Assembly: GCA_963965975.1 (NCBI GenBank) | Contig: OZ014423.1 | Coordinates: 3,436,301 to 3,500,300, forward strand | Direction: 5' to 3' | DNA: 64,000 nucleotides | Origin: Xestospongia bergquistia | Taxonomy: Eukaryota; Porifera; Demospongiae; Haplosclerida; Petrosiidae | The notes under the pieces: model-generated | The model's input: only the letters and a program-made list of their open reading frames with translations | The model's database searches: none | What the model was told of the DNA's origin: nothing | Position numbers and translations under genes: made by a program | Shown: in pieces, positions 37,341 through 52,700 of the stretch | How the letters are laid out: every line of letters starts with the position of its first letter | How positions within the stretch are numbered: the stretch's first letter is position 1

Positions 37341-40300
37341 AAATTCTTTAAGTTAAAGACTTTAGAAGGTTTAGACTATTTAAAGAAGTTTATAAAGTAA
37401 ACTGCTCAGTCTAAAGGACTTTATGGCACTAAATATGTAAAAAGTTATTAATAGTTTAGAAAGTTAGTTTGCATTACGCTCTAATGTCTTTAAGTTAAAG
37501 ACTTTAGAAGGTTTAGACTATTGAGTGAAATTTATAAAGTAAACTGCTCAGTCTAAAGGACTTTATGGCACTAACTAAATAAACAGCTATTAACAGTTTA
37601 GTAAGTTAGTTTGCGTTAACGCTCTAAAGTCTTTATGTTAAAGACTTTAGAATATTTAGACTATTGAGAGAAGTTTATAAAGTAAACTGCTCAGTCTAAA
37701 GGACTTTATGGCACTAAGTAAATAAAGAGCTATAAACAGTTTAGTAAGTTAGTTTGCATTAACGCTCTAAAGTCTTTAAGTTAAAGACTTTAGAAGGTGT
37801 AGACTATTGATAGAAGTTTATAAAGTAAACTGCTCAGTCTAAAGGACTTTATGGCACTAACTAAATAAACAGTTATGAACAGTTTAGTAAGTTAGTTTGC
37901 ATTAACGCTCTTAAGTCTATAAATTAAAGACTTTAGACGGTTTAGACTATTGAGAGTAGTTGATAAAGTAAACTACTCAGTCTAAAGGACTCTTTGGCAC
38001 TAACTAAATAAACAGTTAATAACATTTTAGTAAGTTAGTTTACATTAACGCTCTAAAGTCTTTAAGTTACAGACTTTAGAAGGTTTTGACTATTGAGAGA
38101 AGTTTATAAAGTAAACTGCTCAGTCTAAAGGACTTTATGGCATAACTAAATAAACAGCTATTAACAGTTTAGTAAGTTAGTTTGCATTAACGCTCTAAAG
38201 TCTTTAAGTTAAAGACTTGAGAAGGTTTAGACTATTGAGAGAAGATTATGAAGTAAACTGCTCAGTCTAAAGGACTTTATGGCACTAACTAAATAAACAG
38301 CTATTAACAGTTTAGTAAGTTAGTTTGTATTACGCTCAAACGTCTTTAAGTTAAAGACTTTAGAAGCTTTAGACTATTGAGAGAAGTTTATAAAGTAAAT
38401 TGCTCAGTCTAAAGGACTTCATGGCACTAACTAAATAAACAGCTATTAACAGTTTAGGAAGTTAATTTGCATTAACGCTCTAAAGTCTTTAAGTTAAAGA
38501 CTTTAGAAGGTTTAGACTATTGAGAGAAGTTTATAAAGTAAACTGCTCAGTCTAAAGGACTATATGGCACTAACTAAATAAACAGCTATTAAATAATTAG
38601 TAAGTTTCTTTGCATTAACGCTCAAAAGTCTTTAAGTTAAAGACATTAGAAGGTTTAGACTATTGAGAGAACTTGATAAAGTAACAAGCTCAGTCTAAAG
38701 GACTTTATGGCACTAACTAAATGAACAGTTATTAACCGTTTAGTAAGTTACTTTGCATTAACGCTATAAAGTCTTTAAGTTAAAGACTTTAGAAGGTTTA
38801 GACTATTGAGAGAATTTCATAAAGTAGACTGCTCAGTCTAAAGGCGTTTATGGCACTTACTAAATAAACAGCAATTACCAGTTTAGTAAGTTAGCTTGCA
38901 TTAACGCTCTAAAGTCTTTAAGTTAAAGACTTTAGAAGGTTTAGACTATGAGATAAGTTGAGAAAGTAAACTGCTCAGTCTAAAGGACTTTATGGCACTA
39001 ACTAAATAAAGAGCTATTAACAGTTTAGTAAGTTAGCTTGCATTAACGCTCTAAAGTCTTTAAGTTAAAGACTTTAGAAGGTTTAGACTATTGAGACAAG
39101 TTGATAAAGTAAACTACTCAGTCTAAAGGAGTTTATGACACTAACTAAATAAACAGCTATTAACATTTTAGTAAAGTTAGTTTGCAATAAACTCTAAAGT
39201 CTTTAAGTTAAGACTTTATAAGGTTTAGAGTATTTATAGATGTTCATACAGTAAACTTCTCAGTCTAAAGGACACTATGGCACTAACTAAATAAACAGTT
39301 ATTAACAGTTTACTAAGTTAGTTTGCATTAACGCTCTAATGTCTTTAGGTTAAAGACTTGAGAAGCTTTAGACTATTGAGAGAAGTTTATAAAGTAAACT
39401 GCTAAGTCTAAAGGGCTTTATGGCACTAACTAAATAAACAGCTATTAACAGTTTACTAAGTTAGTTTGCATTATCGCTCTAAAGTCTTTAAGTTAAAGAC
39501 TTTAGAAGGTTTATACTGTTGAGAGAAGTTGATAAATTAAACTACTCAGTCTAAAGGAGTTTATGGCACTAACTAAATAAACAGCTATTAACTGTTTAGT
39601 AAGTTAGTTTGCATTAACGCCCTAATGTCTTTAAGTTAAAGACTTTAGAAGTTTTAGACTATTGAGAGAAGTTTATAAAGTAAACTGCTCAGTCTAAAGG
39701 ACTTTATGGCACTAACTAAATAAAGAGCTATTAGAAATTTGGTAAGTTAGTTAGAAGGTTTAGACTATTGAGAGAACTCTATAAAGTAAAGTACTCAGTT
39801 TAAAGGACTTTATGGCACTAACTAAATAAACAGTTATTAACAGTTTAGTAAGTTATTTTGCAGGAAAGGTCTAAAGTCCTTAAGTGAAAGACTTTAGAAA
39901 GTTTAGACTATTGAGAGAGGTTGATAAAGTAAACTGCTGAATCTAAAGGACATTATGGCACTAACTAAATAAACAGCTATTAACTGTTTAGTAAGATAGT
40001 TTGCATTAACTCTCTAAGGTCTTTAAGTTAAAGACTTTATAAGGTGTAGACTATTGAGAGAAGTTTATAAAGTAAACTGCTCAGTCTAAAGGACTTTATG
40101 GCACTAAATAAACAGCTATTAACAGTTTAGTAAGTTAGTTTGCATTAACGCTCTAAAGTCTTTAAGTTAAAGACTTTAGAATGTTCAGGCTATTGAGAGA
40201 AGTTGATAAATTAAACTACTCAGTCTAAAGGACTTTATGGCACTAACCAAATAAACAGTTATTAACAGTTTAGTAAATTAGTTTGCTTGAAAGGTCTAAA

Positions 40301-43010
40301 GTCCTTAAGTTAAAGACTTTAGAAGGTGTAGACTGTTGAGAGAATTTTATAAAGTAAACTGTTCAGTCTAAAGGACATTATGGCAATAACTAAATAAACA
40401 GCTATTAACTGTTTAGTAACTTAGTTTGCATTAACTCTTTACAGTCTTTAAGTTAAAGACTTTAGAAGGTTTAGACTATTGAGAATAGTTCATAAAGTAA
40501 ACTACTCAGTCTAAAGGACTTTATGGCACTAACTAAATAAACAGTTATTAACAGTTTAGTAAGTTAGTTTGCATTAATGGTCTAAAGTCTTTAAGTTAAA
40601 GACTTTAGAAGGTTTAGGCTATTGAGAGAAGTTTATAAAGTAAACTGCTCAGTATAAAGGACATTCTTGCACTAACTAAACAAACATCTATTAGCAGTTT
40701 AGTAAGTTAGTTTGCATTAACGCTCAAAAGTCTTTAAGTTAAAGACTTTAGAAGGTTTAGACTATTGAGAGAAGTCGATAAATTACACTACTTAGTCTAA
40801 AGGACTTTATGGCACTAACTAAATAAATAGTTATTAACAGTTTAGTAAGTTAGTTGGCTTGAAAGGTCTAAAGTCCTTAAGTTAAAGACTTTAGAAGGTG
40901 TAGACTATTGAGAGAAGTTTATAAAGTAAACTGCTCAGTCTAAAGGACTTTACGGCACTAACTAAATAAATAGCTATTAACTGTTTAGTAAGTTAGTTTG
41001 CATTAACTCTCTAAGGTCTTTAAGTTAAAGACTTTAGAAGGTTTACACTATTGAGAGAAGTCGATAAAGTAAACTACTCAGTCTAAAGGACTTTATGGCG
41101 CTAACTAAGTAAACAGTTATTAACAGTTTAGTAAGTTAGTTTGCATTAATGGTCTAAAGTCTTTAAGTTAAAGACTTTAGAAGGTTTGGACTATTGAGAG
41201 AGTTTATAAAGTAAACTGCTCGGTCTAAAGGACTTTATGGCACTAACTAAATAAACAGCTATTAACAGTTTAGTAAGTTAGTTTGTATTAACGCTCTAAA
41301 GTCTTTAAGTTAAAGACTTTAGAAGGTTTAGACTATTGACAGAAGTTTATAAAGTAAACTGATCAGTCTAAATTGCTTTATGGCACTAACTAAATAAACA
41401 GCTATTAACAGTTTAGTAAGTTAGTTTGCATTAACGCTCTAAAGTCTTTAAGTTAAAAACTTTAGAAGGTTTAGACTATTGAGAGAAGTTGATAAAGTAA
41501 ACTACTCAGTCTAAAGGACTTTGTGACACTAACTATATAAACAGCTATTAACAGTTTAGTAAGTTAGTTTGCATTAATGCTTTAAAGTCTTTAAGTTAAA
41601 GACTTTAGAAGGTTTAGACTACTGATAGAAGTTCATACAGTAAACTGCTCAGTCTAAAGGACTTTATGGCACTAACTAAATAAACAGCTATTAACAGTTT
41701 AGTAAGTTAGTTTGCATTAACGCTCTAAAGTCTTTAAGTTAAAGACTTGAGAAGGTTTAGACTATTGAGAGAAGTTTATAAAATAAACTGCTCAGTCTAA
41801 AGGAGTTTATGGCACTAACTAAATAAACAGCTATTAACAGTTTAGTAAGTTAGTTTGCATTAACGCTCTAAAGTCTTCAAGTTAAAGAGTTTAGAAGGTT
41901 TAGACTATGGAGAGAAGTTTATAAAGTAAACTGCTCAGTCTAAAGGACTTTAAGGCACTAATTAAATAAACAGCTATCAACAGTTTAGGAAGTTTGTTCG
42001 CATTAACGCTCTAATGTCTTTAAGTTAAAGACTTTAGAAGGTTTAGACTATTGAGAGAAGTTTATAAAGTAAACTGCTCAGTCTAAAGGACTTTATGGCA
42101 CTAACTAAATAAAGAGCTATTAACAGTTTAGTAAGTTAGTTTGCATTAACGCTCTAAAGTCTTTAAGTTAAAGACTTTAGAAGGTTTAGGCTATTCAGAG
42201 TTGATAAATTAAACTACTCAGTCTAAAGGACTTTATGGCACTAACCAAATAAACAGTTATTAACAGTTTAGTAAGTTAGTTTGCATGAAAGGTCTAAAGT
42301 CCTTAAGTTAAAGACTTTAGAAGGTCTAGACTGTTGAGAGAATTTTATAAAGTAAACTGTTATGTCTAAAGGACATTATGGCAATAACTAACTAAACAGC
42401 TATTAACTGTTTAGTAACTTAGTTTGCATTAACTCTTTACAGTCTTTAAGTTAAAGACTTTAGAAGGTTTAGACTATTGAGAATATTTCATAAAGTAAAC
42501 TACTCAGTCTAAAGGACTTTATGGCACTAACTAAATAAACAGTTATGAACAGTTTAGTAAGTTAGTTTGCATTAATGGTCTAAAGTCCTTAAATTAAAGA
42601 CTTTAGAAGGTTTAGGCTATTGAGAGAAGTTTATAAAGTAAACTGCTCAGTATAAAGGACATTCTTGCACTAACCAAACAAACATCCATTAGCAGTTTAG
42701 TAAGTTAGTTTGCATTAACGCTCTAAAGTCTTTAAGTTAAAGACTTTAGAAGGTTTAGACTATTGAGAGAAGTCGATAAATTAAACTACTTAGTCTAAAG
42801 GACTTTATGGCACTAACTAAATAAATAGTTATTAACAGTTTAGTAAGTTAGTTGGCTTGAAAGGTCTAAAGTCCTTAAGTTAAAGACTTTAGAAGGTGTA
42901 GACTATTGAGAGAAGTTTATAAAGTAAACTGCTCAGTATAAAGGACTTTACGGCACTATCTAAATAAATAGCTATTAACTGTTTAGTAAGTTAGTTTGCA
43001 TTAACTCTCT
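37341..43010 (+). repeat. 5.67-kb higher-order block, copy 2
   Basis: Almost identical to 31668-37340, with a handful of substitutions and one three-base deletion near 42200. After 43010 the sequence resumes like 35340 onwards, so unequal exchange events are nested. Confidence 0.93.
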
Positions 43011-43479
43011 AAGGTCTTTAAGTTAAAGACTTTAGAAGGTTTAGACTATTGAGAGAAGTCGATAAAGTAAACTACTCAGTCTAAAGGACTTTATGGCGCT
43101 AACTAAGTAAACAGTTATTAACACTTTAGTAAGTTAGTTTGCATTAATGGTCTAAAGTCTTTAAGTTAAAGACTTTAGAAGGTTTGGACTATTGAGAGAG
43201 TTTATAAAGTAAACTGCTCGGTCTAAAGGACTTTATGGCACTAACTAAATAAACAGCTATTAACAGTTTAGTAAGTTAGTTTGTATTAACGCTCTAAAGT
43301 CTTTAAGTTAAAGACTTTAGAAGGTTTAGACTATTGACAGAAGTTTATAAAGTAAACTGATCAGTCTAAATTGCTTTATGGCACTAACTAAATAAACAGC
43401 TATTAACAGTTTAGTAAGTTAGTTTGCATTAACACTCTAAAGTCTTTAAGTTAAAGACTTTAGAAGGTTTAGACTATTG

Positions 43480-44110
43480 AGAGAAGTTCATAAAGTAAAC
43501 TACTCAGTCTAAAGGACTTTATGACACTAACTAAGTAAACAGTTATTAACAGTTTAGTAAGTTAGTTTGCATTAACGCTCTAAAGTCTTTAAGTTAAAGA
43601 CTTTAGAAGGTTTAGACTATTGATAGAAGTTCATACAGTAAACTGCTCAGTCTAAAGGACTTTATGGCACTAACTAAATAAGCAGCTATTAACAGTTTAG
43701 TAAGTAGTTTGCATTAACGCTCTAAAGTCTTTAAGTTAAAGACTTTAGAATGTTTAGACTATTGAGAGAAGTTTATAAAGTAAACTGCTCAGTCTAAAGG
43801 AGTTTATGGCACTAACTAAATAAACAGCTATTAACAGTTTAGTAAGTTAGTTTGCATTAATGCTCTAAAGTCTTTAAGTTAAAGACTTTAGAAGGTTTAG
43901 ACTATTGAGAGAAGTTCATAAAGTAAACTACTCAGTCTAAAGGACTTTATGACACTAACTAAGTAAACAGTTATTAACAGTTTAGTAAGTTAGTTTGCAT
44001 TAACGCTCTAAAGTCTTTAAGTTAAAGACTTTAGAAGGTTTAGACTATTGATAGAAGTTCATACAGTAAACTGCTCAGTCTAAAGGACTTTATGGCACTA
44101 ACTAAATAAA
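43480..44110 (+). repeat. Three-monomer tandem duplication (about 428 bp)
   Basis: The variants AGAAGTTCATAAAGTAAAC, ATGACACTAACTAAGTAAAC and GATAGAAGTTCATACAG recur together at about 43485 and 43912, roughly three monomers apart. Confidence 0.75.
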
Positions 44111-47100
44111 CAGCTATTAACAGTTTAGTAAGTTAGTTTGCGTTAACGCTCTAAAGTCTTTAAGTTAAAGACTTTAGAAGGTTTAGACTATTGAGAGAAG
44201 TTTATAAAGTAAGCTGCTCAGTCTAAAGGAGTTTATGGCACTAACTAAGTAAACAGCTATTAACAGTTTAGTAAGTTAGTTTGCATTAACGCTCTAAAGT
44301 CTTTAAGTTAAAGACTTTAGAAGGTTTAGACTATTGAGAGAAGTTGTTAAATTAAACTACTCAGTCTAAAGGACTTTATGGCACTGACTAAATAAACAGT
44401 TATTAACAGTTTAGTAAGTTAGTTTGCATGAAAGGTCTAAAGTCCTTAAGTTAAAGACTTTAGATGGTGTAGACTATTGAGAGAAGTTGATAAAGTAAAC
44501 TGCTCAGTGTGAAGGATTTTACGGCACTACTTAAATAAACAGCTATTAACTGTTTAGTAAGTTAGTTTGCATTAACGCTCTAAAGTCTTTAAGTGAAAGA
44601 CTTTAGAAGGTTTAGACTATTGAGAGAAGTTGATAAAGTAAACTACTCAGTCTAAAGGACTTTATGGCACTAACTAAATAAACATTTATTAACAGTTTAG
44701 TAAGTTAGTTCGCATGAAAGGTCTAAAGTCCTTAAGTTAAAGACTTTAGAAGGCTTGGACTATTGACAGAAGTTTATAAAGTAAACTGCTCAGTCTAAAG
44801 GACTTTATGGCACTAACTAAATAAACAGCTATTAACAGTTTAGTAAGTTAGTTTGCATTAACGCTCTAATGTCTTTAAGTTAAAGACTTTAGAAGGTTTA
44901 GACTATTGAGAGTTTATAAAGTAAACTGCTCAGTCTAAATTACTTTATGGCACTAACTAAATAAACAGCTATTAACAGTTTAGTAAGTTAGTTTGCATTA
45001 ACGCTCTAATGTCTTTAAGTTAAAGACTTTAGAAGGTTTAGACTATTGAGAGAAGTTTATAAAGTAAACTGCTCAGTCTAAATTACTTTATGGCACTACC
45101 TAAATAAACAGCTATTAACAGTTTAGTAAGTTAGTTTGCATTAACGCTCTAATGTCTTTAAGTTAAAGACTTTAGAAGGTTTAGACTATTGATAGAAGTT
45201 CATACAGTAAACTGCTCAGTCTAAAGGACTTGATGGCACTAACTATATAAAGAGCTATTAACAGTTTAGTAAGTTAGTTTGCATTAAATCTCTAAAGTCT
45301 TTAAGTTAAAGACTTTAGAAGGTTTATACTATTGAGAGAAGTTTATAAAGTAAACTGCTCAGTCTAAAGGACTTTATGGCACTAACTAAATAAAGAAGTA
45401 TTAACAGTTTAGTAAGTTAGTTTGCAGTAACGCCCTAAAGTCTTTAAGTTAAAGACTTTAGAAGGTTTAGACTATTGGGAGAAGTTTATAAATAAAACTA
45501 CTCAGTCTAAAGGACTTTATGGCACTAACTAAATAAACAGTTATTAACAGTTTAGTAAGTTAGTTTGCATGTAAGGTCTAAAGTCCTTAATTTAAAGACT
45601 TTAGAAGGTGTAGACTATAGAGAGAAGTTTATAAAGTAAAATGCTCAGTCTAAGGGACATTATGGCAATAACTAAATAAACAGCTATTGACTGTTTAGTA
45701 ACTTAGTTTGCATTAAATCTCTAAAGTCTTTACGTTAAAGACTTTAGAAGGTTTAGACTATTGACAGAAGTTCATAAAGTAAACTACTCAGTCTAAAGGA
45801 CTTTATGGCACTAACTAAATAAACAGTTATTAACAGTTTAGTAAGTTAGTTTGCATTAATGGTCTACATTCTTTAAGTTAAAGACTTTAGAAGGTTTAGG
45901 CTATTGAGAGAAGTTTATAAAGTAAACTGCTCAGTATAAAGGACTTTATGGCACTAACTAAATAAACATGTGTTAGCAGTTTAGTAAGTTAGTTTGCATT
46001 AACGCTCTAAAGTCTTTAACTTAAAGACTTTAGAAGGTTTAGACTATTGAGAGAAGTCGATAAATTAAGCTACTCAGTCTAAAGGACTTTATGGCGCTTA
46101 CTAAATAAACAGTTATTAAGAGTTTAGTAAGTTAGTTTACTTGAAACGTATAAAGTCCTTAAGTTAAAGACTTTAGAAGGTGTAGACTATTGCGAGATGT
46201 TTATAAAGTAAACTGCGCAGTCTGAAGAACTTTACGGCACTAACTAAATAAACACCTATTAACTGTTTAGTAAGTTAGTTTGCATTAACGCTCTAAAGTC
46301 CTTAAGTTAAAAACTTTAGAAGGTTTAGACTATTGAGAGAAGTCGATAGAGTAAACTACTCAGTCTAAAGGACTTTATGGCACTAACTAAATAAACAGTT
46401 ATTAACAGTTTAGTAAGTTAGTTTGCATGAAAGGTCTAAAGTCCTTAAGTTAAAGACTTTAGAAGGTTTAGACTATTGAGAGAAGTTGATAAAGTAAACT
46501 GCTCAGTCTAAAGGACATTATGGCACTAACTAAATGAAAATGCTATTAACTGTTTAGTAAGTTAGTTTGTATTAACTCTCTAAGGTCTTTAAGTTAAAGA
46601 CTTTAGAAGGTTTAGACTATTGAGAGAAGTTCATAAAGTAAACTACTTAGTCTAAAGGACTTTATGGCACTAACTAAGTAAACAGTTATTAACAGTTAGG
46701 TAAGTTAGTTTGCATTAATGGTCTAAAGTCTTTAAGTTAAAGACTTTAGAAGGTTTAGACTATTGAGAGAAGTTTATAAAGTAAACTGCTCAGCCTAAAG
46801 GACTTTATGGCACTAACTAAATAAACAGCTATTAGCAGCTTAGTAAGTTAGTTTGTATGAACGCCATAAAGTCTTTAAGTTAAAGACTTTAGAAGGTTTA
46901 GACTATTGAGAGAAGTTTATAAAGTAAACTGCTCAGTCTAAAGGACTTTATGGCACTTACTAAATAAAGAGCTATTAGCAGTTTCGTAAGTTAGTTTGCA
47001 TTAACGCTCTAAAGTCTTTAAGTTAAAGACTTTAGAAGGTTTAGACTATTGAGAGAAGTTTATAAAGTAAACTGGTCAGTCTAAAGGACTTTATGGCACT

Positions 47101-49799
47101 AACTAAATAAACAGCTATTAACACTTTAGTAAGTTAGTTTGCATTAACACTATAATATCTTTAATTTATAGACTTTAGAAGGTTTAGACAATTGAGAGCA
47201 TTTTATAAAGTAAACTGCTCAGTCTAAAGGACTTTATGGCACTAACTAAATAAACAGTTATTAGCAGTTTAGTAAGTTAGTTTGCATGAAAGGTCTAAAG
47301 TCCTTAAGTTAAAGACTTTAGAAGGTGTAGACTATTCAGAGAAGTTTATAAAGTAAACTGCTCAGTCTAAAGGACTTTACGGCACTAACTAAATAAACAA
47401 CTATTAACTGTTTAGTAAGTTAGTTTGCATTAACGCTCTAAAGTCTTTAAGTTAAAGACTATGGAAGGTTTAGACTATTGAGAGAGGTCGATAAAGTAAA
47501 CTACTCAGTCTAAGGGACTTTATGGCACTAACTAAATAAACAGTTATTAACAGTTTAGTAAGTTAGTTTGTATGAAAGGTGTAAAGTCCATAAGTTAAAG
47601 ACTTTAGAAGGTTTAGACTATTGAGAGAAGTTTATAAAGTAAACTGCCCAGTCTAAAGGACTTTATGGCACTGACTAAATAAACAGCTATTAACAGTTTA
47701 GTAAGTTAGTTTGCATTAACGCTCTAATGTCTTTAAATTAAAGACTTTAGAAGGTTTAGACTATTGAGAGAAGTTTATAAAGTAAACTGCTCAGTCTAAA
47801 GGACTTTATCGCACTAACTAAATAAACAGCTATTAACAGTTTAGTAAGTTAGTTTGCATTAACGCTCTAATGAATTTAAGTTAAAGACTTTAGAAGGTTT
47901 AGACTATTGAGAGAAGTTTATAAAGTAAACTGCTCAGTCTAAATTACATTATGGCACTAACTAAATAAACAGCTATTAACAGTTTAGTAAGTAGTTTGCA
48001 TTAACGGTCTAAAGTCTTTAAGTTAAAGACTTTAGAAAGTTTACACTATTGAGAGAATTTGATAAAGTAAACTACTCAGTCTAAAGGACTTTATGACACT
48101 AACAAAATAAACAGCTATTAACAGTTTAGTAAGTTAGTTTGCATTAACGCTCTAAAGTCTTTAAGTTAAAGACTTTAGAAGGTTTAGAGTATTGATACAA
48201 GTTCATACAGTAAAATGCTCAGTCTAGAGGACTTTATGGCACTAACTAAATAAACAGTTATTAACTGTTTAGTAAGTTAGTTTGCATTAACGCTCTAAAG
48301 TCTTTAAGTTAAAGACTTTAGAAGGTTTAGACTATTGAGAGAAGTTTATAAAGTAAACTGCTCAGTCTAAAGGACTTTATGGTACTAACTAAATAAACAA
48401 CTATTAACAGTTTTCTGAGTTAGTTTGCATTAACGCTCTAAAGTCTTTAAGTTAAAGACATTAGAAGGTTTAGACTATTGAGAGAAGTTGATAAATTAAA
48501 CTACTGAGTCTAAAGGACTTTATGGCACTAACTAAATAAACAGTTATTAACAGTTTAGTAAGTTAGTTTGCATGAAAGGTCTAAAGTCCTTAAGTTAAAG
48601 ACTTTAGAAGGTGTAGACTATTGAGAGAAGTTTATAAAGTAAACTGGTCAGTCTAAACGACTTTACGGCACTAACTAAATAAACAGCTATTAACTGTTTA
48701 GTAAGTTAGTTTGCATTAACGCTCTAAAATCTTTAAGTTAAAGACTTTAGAAGGTTTAGACTATTGAGAGTAGTCGATAAAGTAAACTACTCAGTCTAAA
48801 GGACTTTATGGCACTAACTAAATAAACAGTTATTAACAGTTTAGTAAGTTAGTTTGCAGGAAAGGTCTAAAGTCCTTAAGTTAAAGACTTTAGAAGGTTT
48901 AGACTATTGAGAGAAGTTTATAAAGTAAACTGCTCAGTCTAAAGGACTTTATGGCACTAACTAATTAAACAGCTATTAACAGTTTAGTAAGTTAGTTTGC
49001 ATTAACGCTCTAATGTCTTTAAGTTAAAGACTTTAGAAGGTTTAGACTGTTCAGAGAAGTTTATAAAGTAAACTGCTCAGTCTAAAGGACTTTATGGCAC
49101 TAACTAAATAAACAGTTATCAACAGTTTAGTAAGTTAGTTTGCATTAACGGTCTAAAGTCTTTAAGTAAAGACTTTAGAAGGTTTAGACTATTGAGAGAA
49201 GTTTATAAAGTAAACTGCTCAGTCTAAAGGACTTTATGGCGCTAACTAAATAAGCAGCTATTAGCAGTTTAATAAGTAAGTGTGTATTAACGCCCTAAAG
49301 TCTTTAAGTTAAAGACTTGAGAAGGTTTAGACTATTGAGAGCAGTTTATAAAGTAAACTGCTCAGTCTAAAGGACTTTATGCACTAACTAAATAAAGAGC
49401 TACTAGCAGTTTAGTAAGTTAGTTTGCATTAATGCTCTAAAGTCTTTAACTTAAAAAGCTTAGAAGGTTTAGACTATTGAGAGAAGTTGATAAAGTAAAC
49501 TGCTCAGTCTAAAGGACTTTATGGCACTAACTAAATAAACAGCTATTAAGAGTTTCGTAAGTTAGCTTGCATTAACGCTCTAATGTCTTTAAGTTAAAGA
49601 CTTTAGAAGGTTTAGACTATTGAGAGAAGTTCATAAAATAAACTATTGAGTCTAAGGGACTTTATGGCACTAACTAAATAAACAGCTATTAACAGTTTAG
49701 TAAGTTAGTTTGCATTAACGCTCTAAAGTCTTTAAGTTAAAGGGTTTAGAAGGTTTAGACTATTGAGAGAAGTTGATAAAGTAAACTGCTCAGTCTAAA

Positions 49800-52700
49800 G
49801 GACTTTATGGCACTAACTAAATAAAGAGGTATTAACAGTTTAGTAAGTTGGTTTACATTAACGCTCTAATGACTTTAAGTTAAAGACTTTAGTAGGTTTA
49901 GACTATTGAGAGAAGTTTATAAAGTAAACTACTCAGTCTAAAGGACTTTATCGAACTAACTAAATACACAGTTATTAACAGTTTAGTAAGTGAGCTTGCA
50001 TTAACGGTCTAAAGTCTTTAAGTTAAAGACTTTAGAAGGTTTAGACTATTGAGAGAAGTTTATAAAGTAAACTGCTCCGTCTAAAGGACTTTATGGCACT
50101 AACTAATTAAACGGCTATGAGCAATTTAGTAAGTTAGTTTGTATTAACGCCCTAAAGTCTTTAAGTTAAAGACTTTAGAAGGTTTAGACTATTGAGAGAA
50201 GTTTATAAAGTAAACTGCTCAGTCTAAAGGACTTTATGGCACTAACTAAATAAAGAGCTATTAGCAGTTTAGTAAGTTAGTTTGCATTAATGCTCTAAAG
50301 TCTTTAAGTCAAAAACTTTAGAAGGTTTAGACTGTTGAGAGAAGTTTATAAAGTAAACTGCTCAGTCTAAAGGACTTTATGGCACTAACTAAATAAACAG
50401 CTGTTAGCAGTTTAGTAAGTTAGTTTGCATTAAAGCTCTAAAGTCTTTAAGTTAAAGACTGTAGAAGGTTTAGACTATTGAGAGAAGTTTATAAAGTAAA
50501 GTGCTAAGTCTAAAGGACTTTATGGCACTAACTAAATAAAGAGCTATTAGCAGTTTAGTAAGTTAGTTTGCATTAATGCTCTAAAGTCTTTAAGTTAAAA
50601 ACTTTAGAAGGTTTAGACTTTTGAGAGAAGTTTATAAAGTAAACTGCTCGGTCTAAAGGACTTTATGGCACAAACTAAATAAACAGCTGTTACCAGTTTA
50701 GTAAGTTAGTATGCATTAAAGCTCTAAAGTCTTTAAGTTAAAGACTTTAGAAGGTTTAGACTATTGAGAGAAGTTTATAAAGTAAACTGCTCAGTCTAAA
50801 GGACTTCATGGCACTAACTAAATAAACAGCTATTAACAGTTTAGTAAGTTAGTTTGCATTAACGCTCTAAAGTCTTTAAGTTAAAGACTTTAGAAGGTTT
50901 AGACTATTGAGAGAAGTTGATAAAGTAAACTGCTCAGTCTAAAGGACTTTATGGCACTAACTAAATAAACAGCTATTAACAGTTTAGTAGGTTAGTTTGC
51001 ATTAACGTTCTAATGTCTTTAATTTAAAGACTTTAGAAGGTTTAGACTATTGAGAGAAGTAGATAAAGTAAGCTACTCAGTCTAAAGGACTTTATGGAAC
51101 TAACTAAATAAACAGTTATTAACAGTTTAGTAAGTTAGCTTGCATAAACGGTCTAAAGTCTTTAAGTTAAAGACTTTCGAAGGTTTAGACTATTGAGAGA
51201 AGTTTATGAAGTAAACTGCTCAATTTAAAGGACTTTATGGCACTAACTAAATAAAGAGCTAATAGCAATTTCGTAACTTACTTTGCATTAATGCTCTAAA
51301 GTCTTTAAGTTAAATACTTTAGAAGGTTTAGACTACTGAGAGAAGTTTATAAAGTAAACTGCTCAGTCTAAAGGACTTTATGGCACTAACTAAATAAACA
51401 GCTGATAGCAGTTTAGTAAGTTAGTTTGCATTAAAGCTCTAAAGTCTTTAAGTTAAAGACTTTAGAAGGTTTAGACTATTGAGAGAAGTTTATTAAGTAC
51501 ACTGCTCAATTTAATGGACTTTATGGCACTAACTAAATAAACAGCGACTAGCAGTTTAGAAAGTTTGTTTGCATTAATGCTCTAATGTCTTTAAGTTAAA
51601 GACTTTAGAAGGTTTAGACTATTGAGAGAAGTCGATAAAGTAAACTACTCAGTCTAAAGGACTTTGTGGCACTAACTAAATAAACAGTTATTAACAGTTT
51701 AGTAAATTAGTTTGCATTAATGGTCTAAAGTCTTTAAGTTAAAGACTTTACAAGGTTTAGACTATTGAGAGAAGTTTATAGAGTAAACTGCTCAGTCTAA
51801 ACGACTTTATGGCGATAACTAAATAAACAGCTATTAACTGTTTAGTAAGTTAGTTTGCATTAACGCTCTAAGGTCTTTAAGTTAAAGACTTTAGAAGCTT
51901 TAGACTGTTGAGAGAAGTTGATAAAGTAAACTGCTCAGTCTAAAGGACTTTATGGCACTAACTAAATAAAAAGCTATTAGCAGATTAGTATGTTTGTTTG
52001 CATTAACGCTCTAAAGTCTTTAAGTTAAAGACTTTAGAAGGTTTAGGCTATTGAAAGAAGTTGATGAAGTAAACTACTCTGTCTAAAGGACTTTATGGCA
52101 CTAACTAAATAAACAGTTATTAACACTTAAGTAAGTTAGTTTGCATTAACGGTCTAAAGTCTTTAAGTTACAGACTTTAGAAGGTTTAGACTATTGAGAG
52201 AAGTTTATAAAGTAAACTGCTCATTCTAAAGGACTTTATGGCAAAAACTAAATAAACAACTATTAACAGTATAGTAAGTTAGTTTGGATTAACGCTCTAA
52301 CGTCTTTAAGTTAAAAACTTTCGAAGGTTTAGACTATTGAGGGAAGTTGATAAAGTAAACAACTCAGTCGAAAGGACTTTATGGCACTAACTAAATAAAC
52401 AGCTATTAACTGTTTAGTAAGTTAGTTTGCATTAACGCTCTAAAGTCTTTAAGTTAAAGACTTTAGAAGGTTTAGACTATTGATAGAAGTTAATAAAGTA
52501 AACTACTCAGTCTAAAGGTCTTTATGGCACTAACTAAATAAAGAGGTATTAACAGTTTAGTAAGTTAGTTTGCATTAACGCTCTAATGACTTTAAGTTAA
52601 AGACTTTAGTAGGTTTAGACTATTGAGAGAAGTTTATAAAGTAAACTACTCAGTCTTAAGGACTTTATCGAACTAACTAAATACACAGTTATTAACAGTT

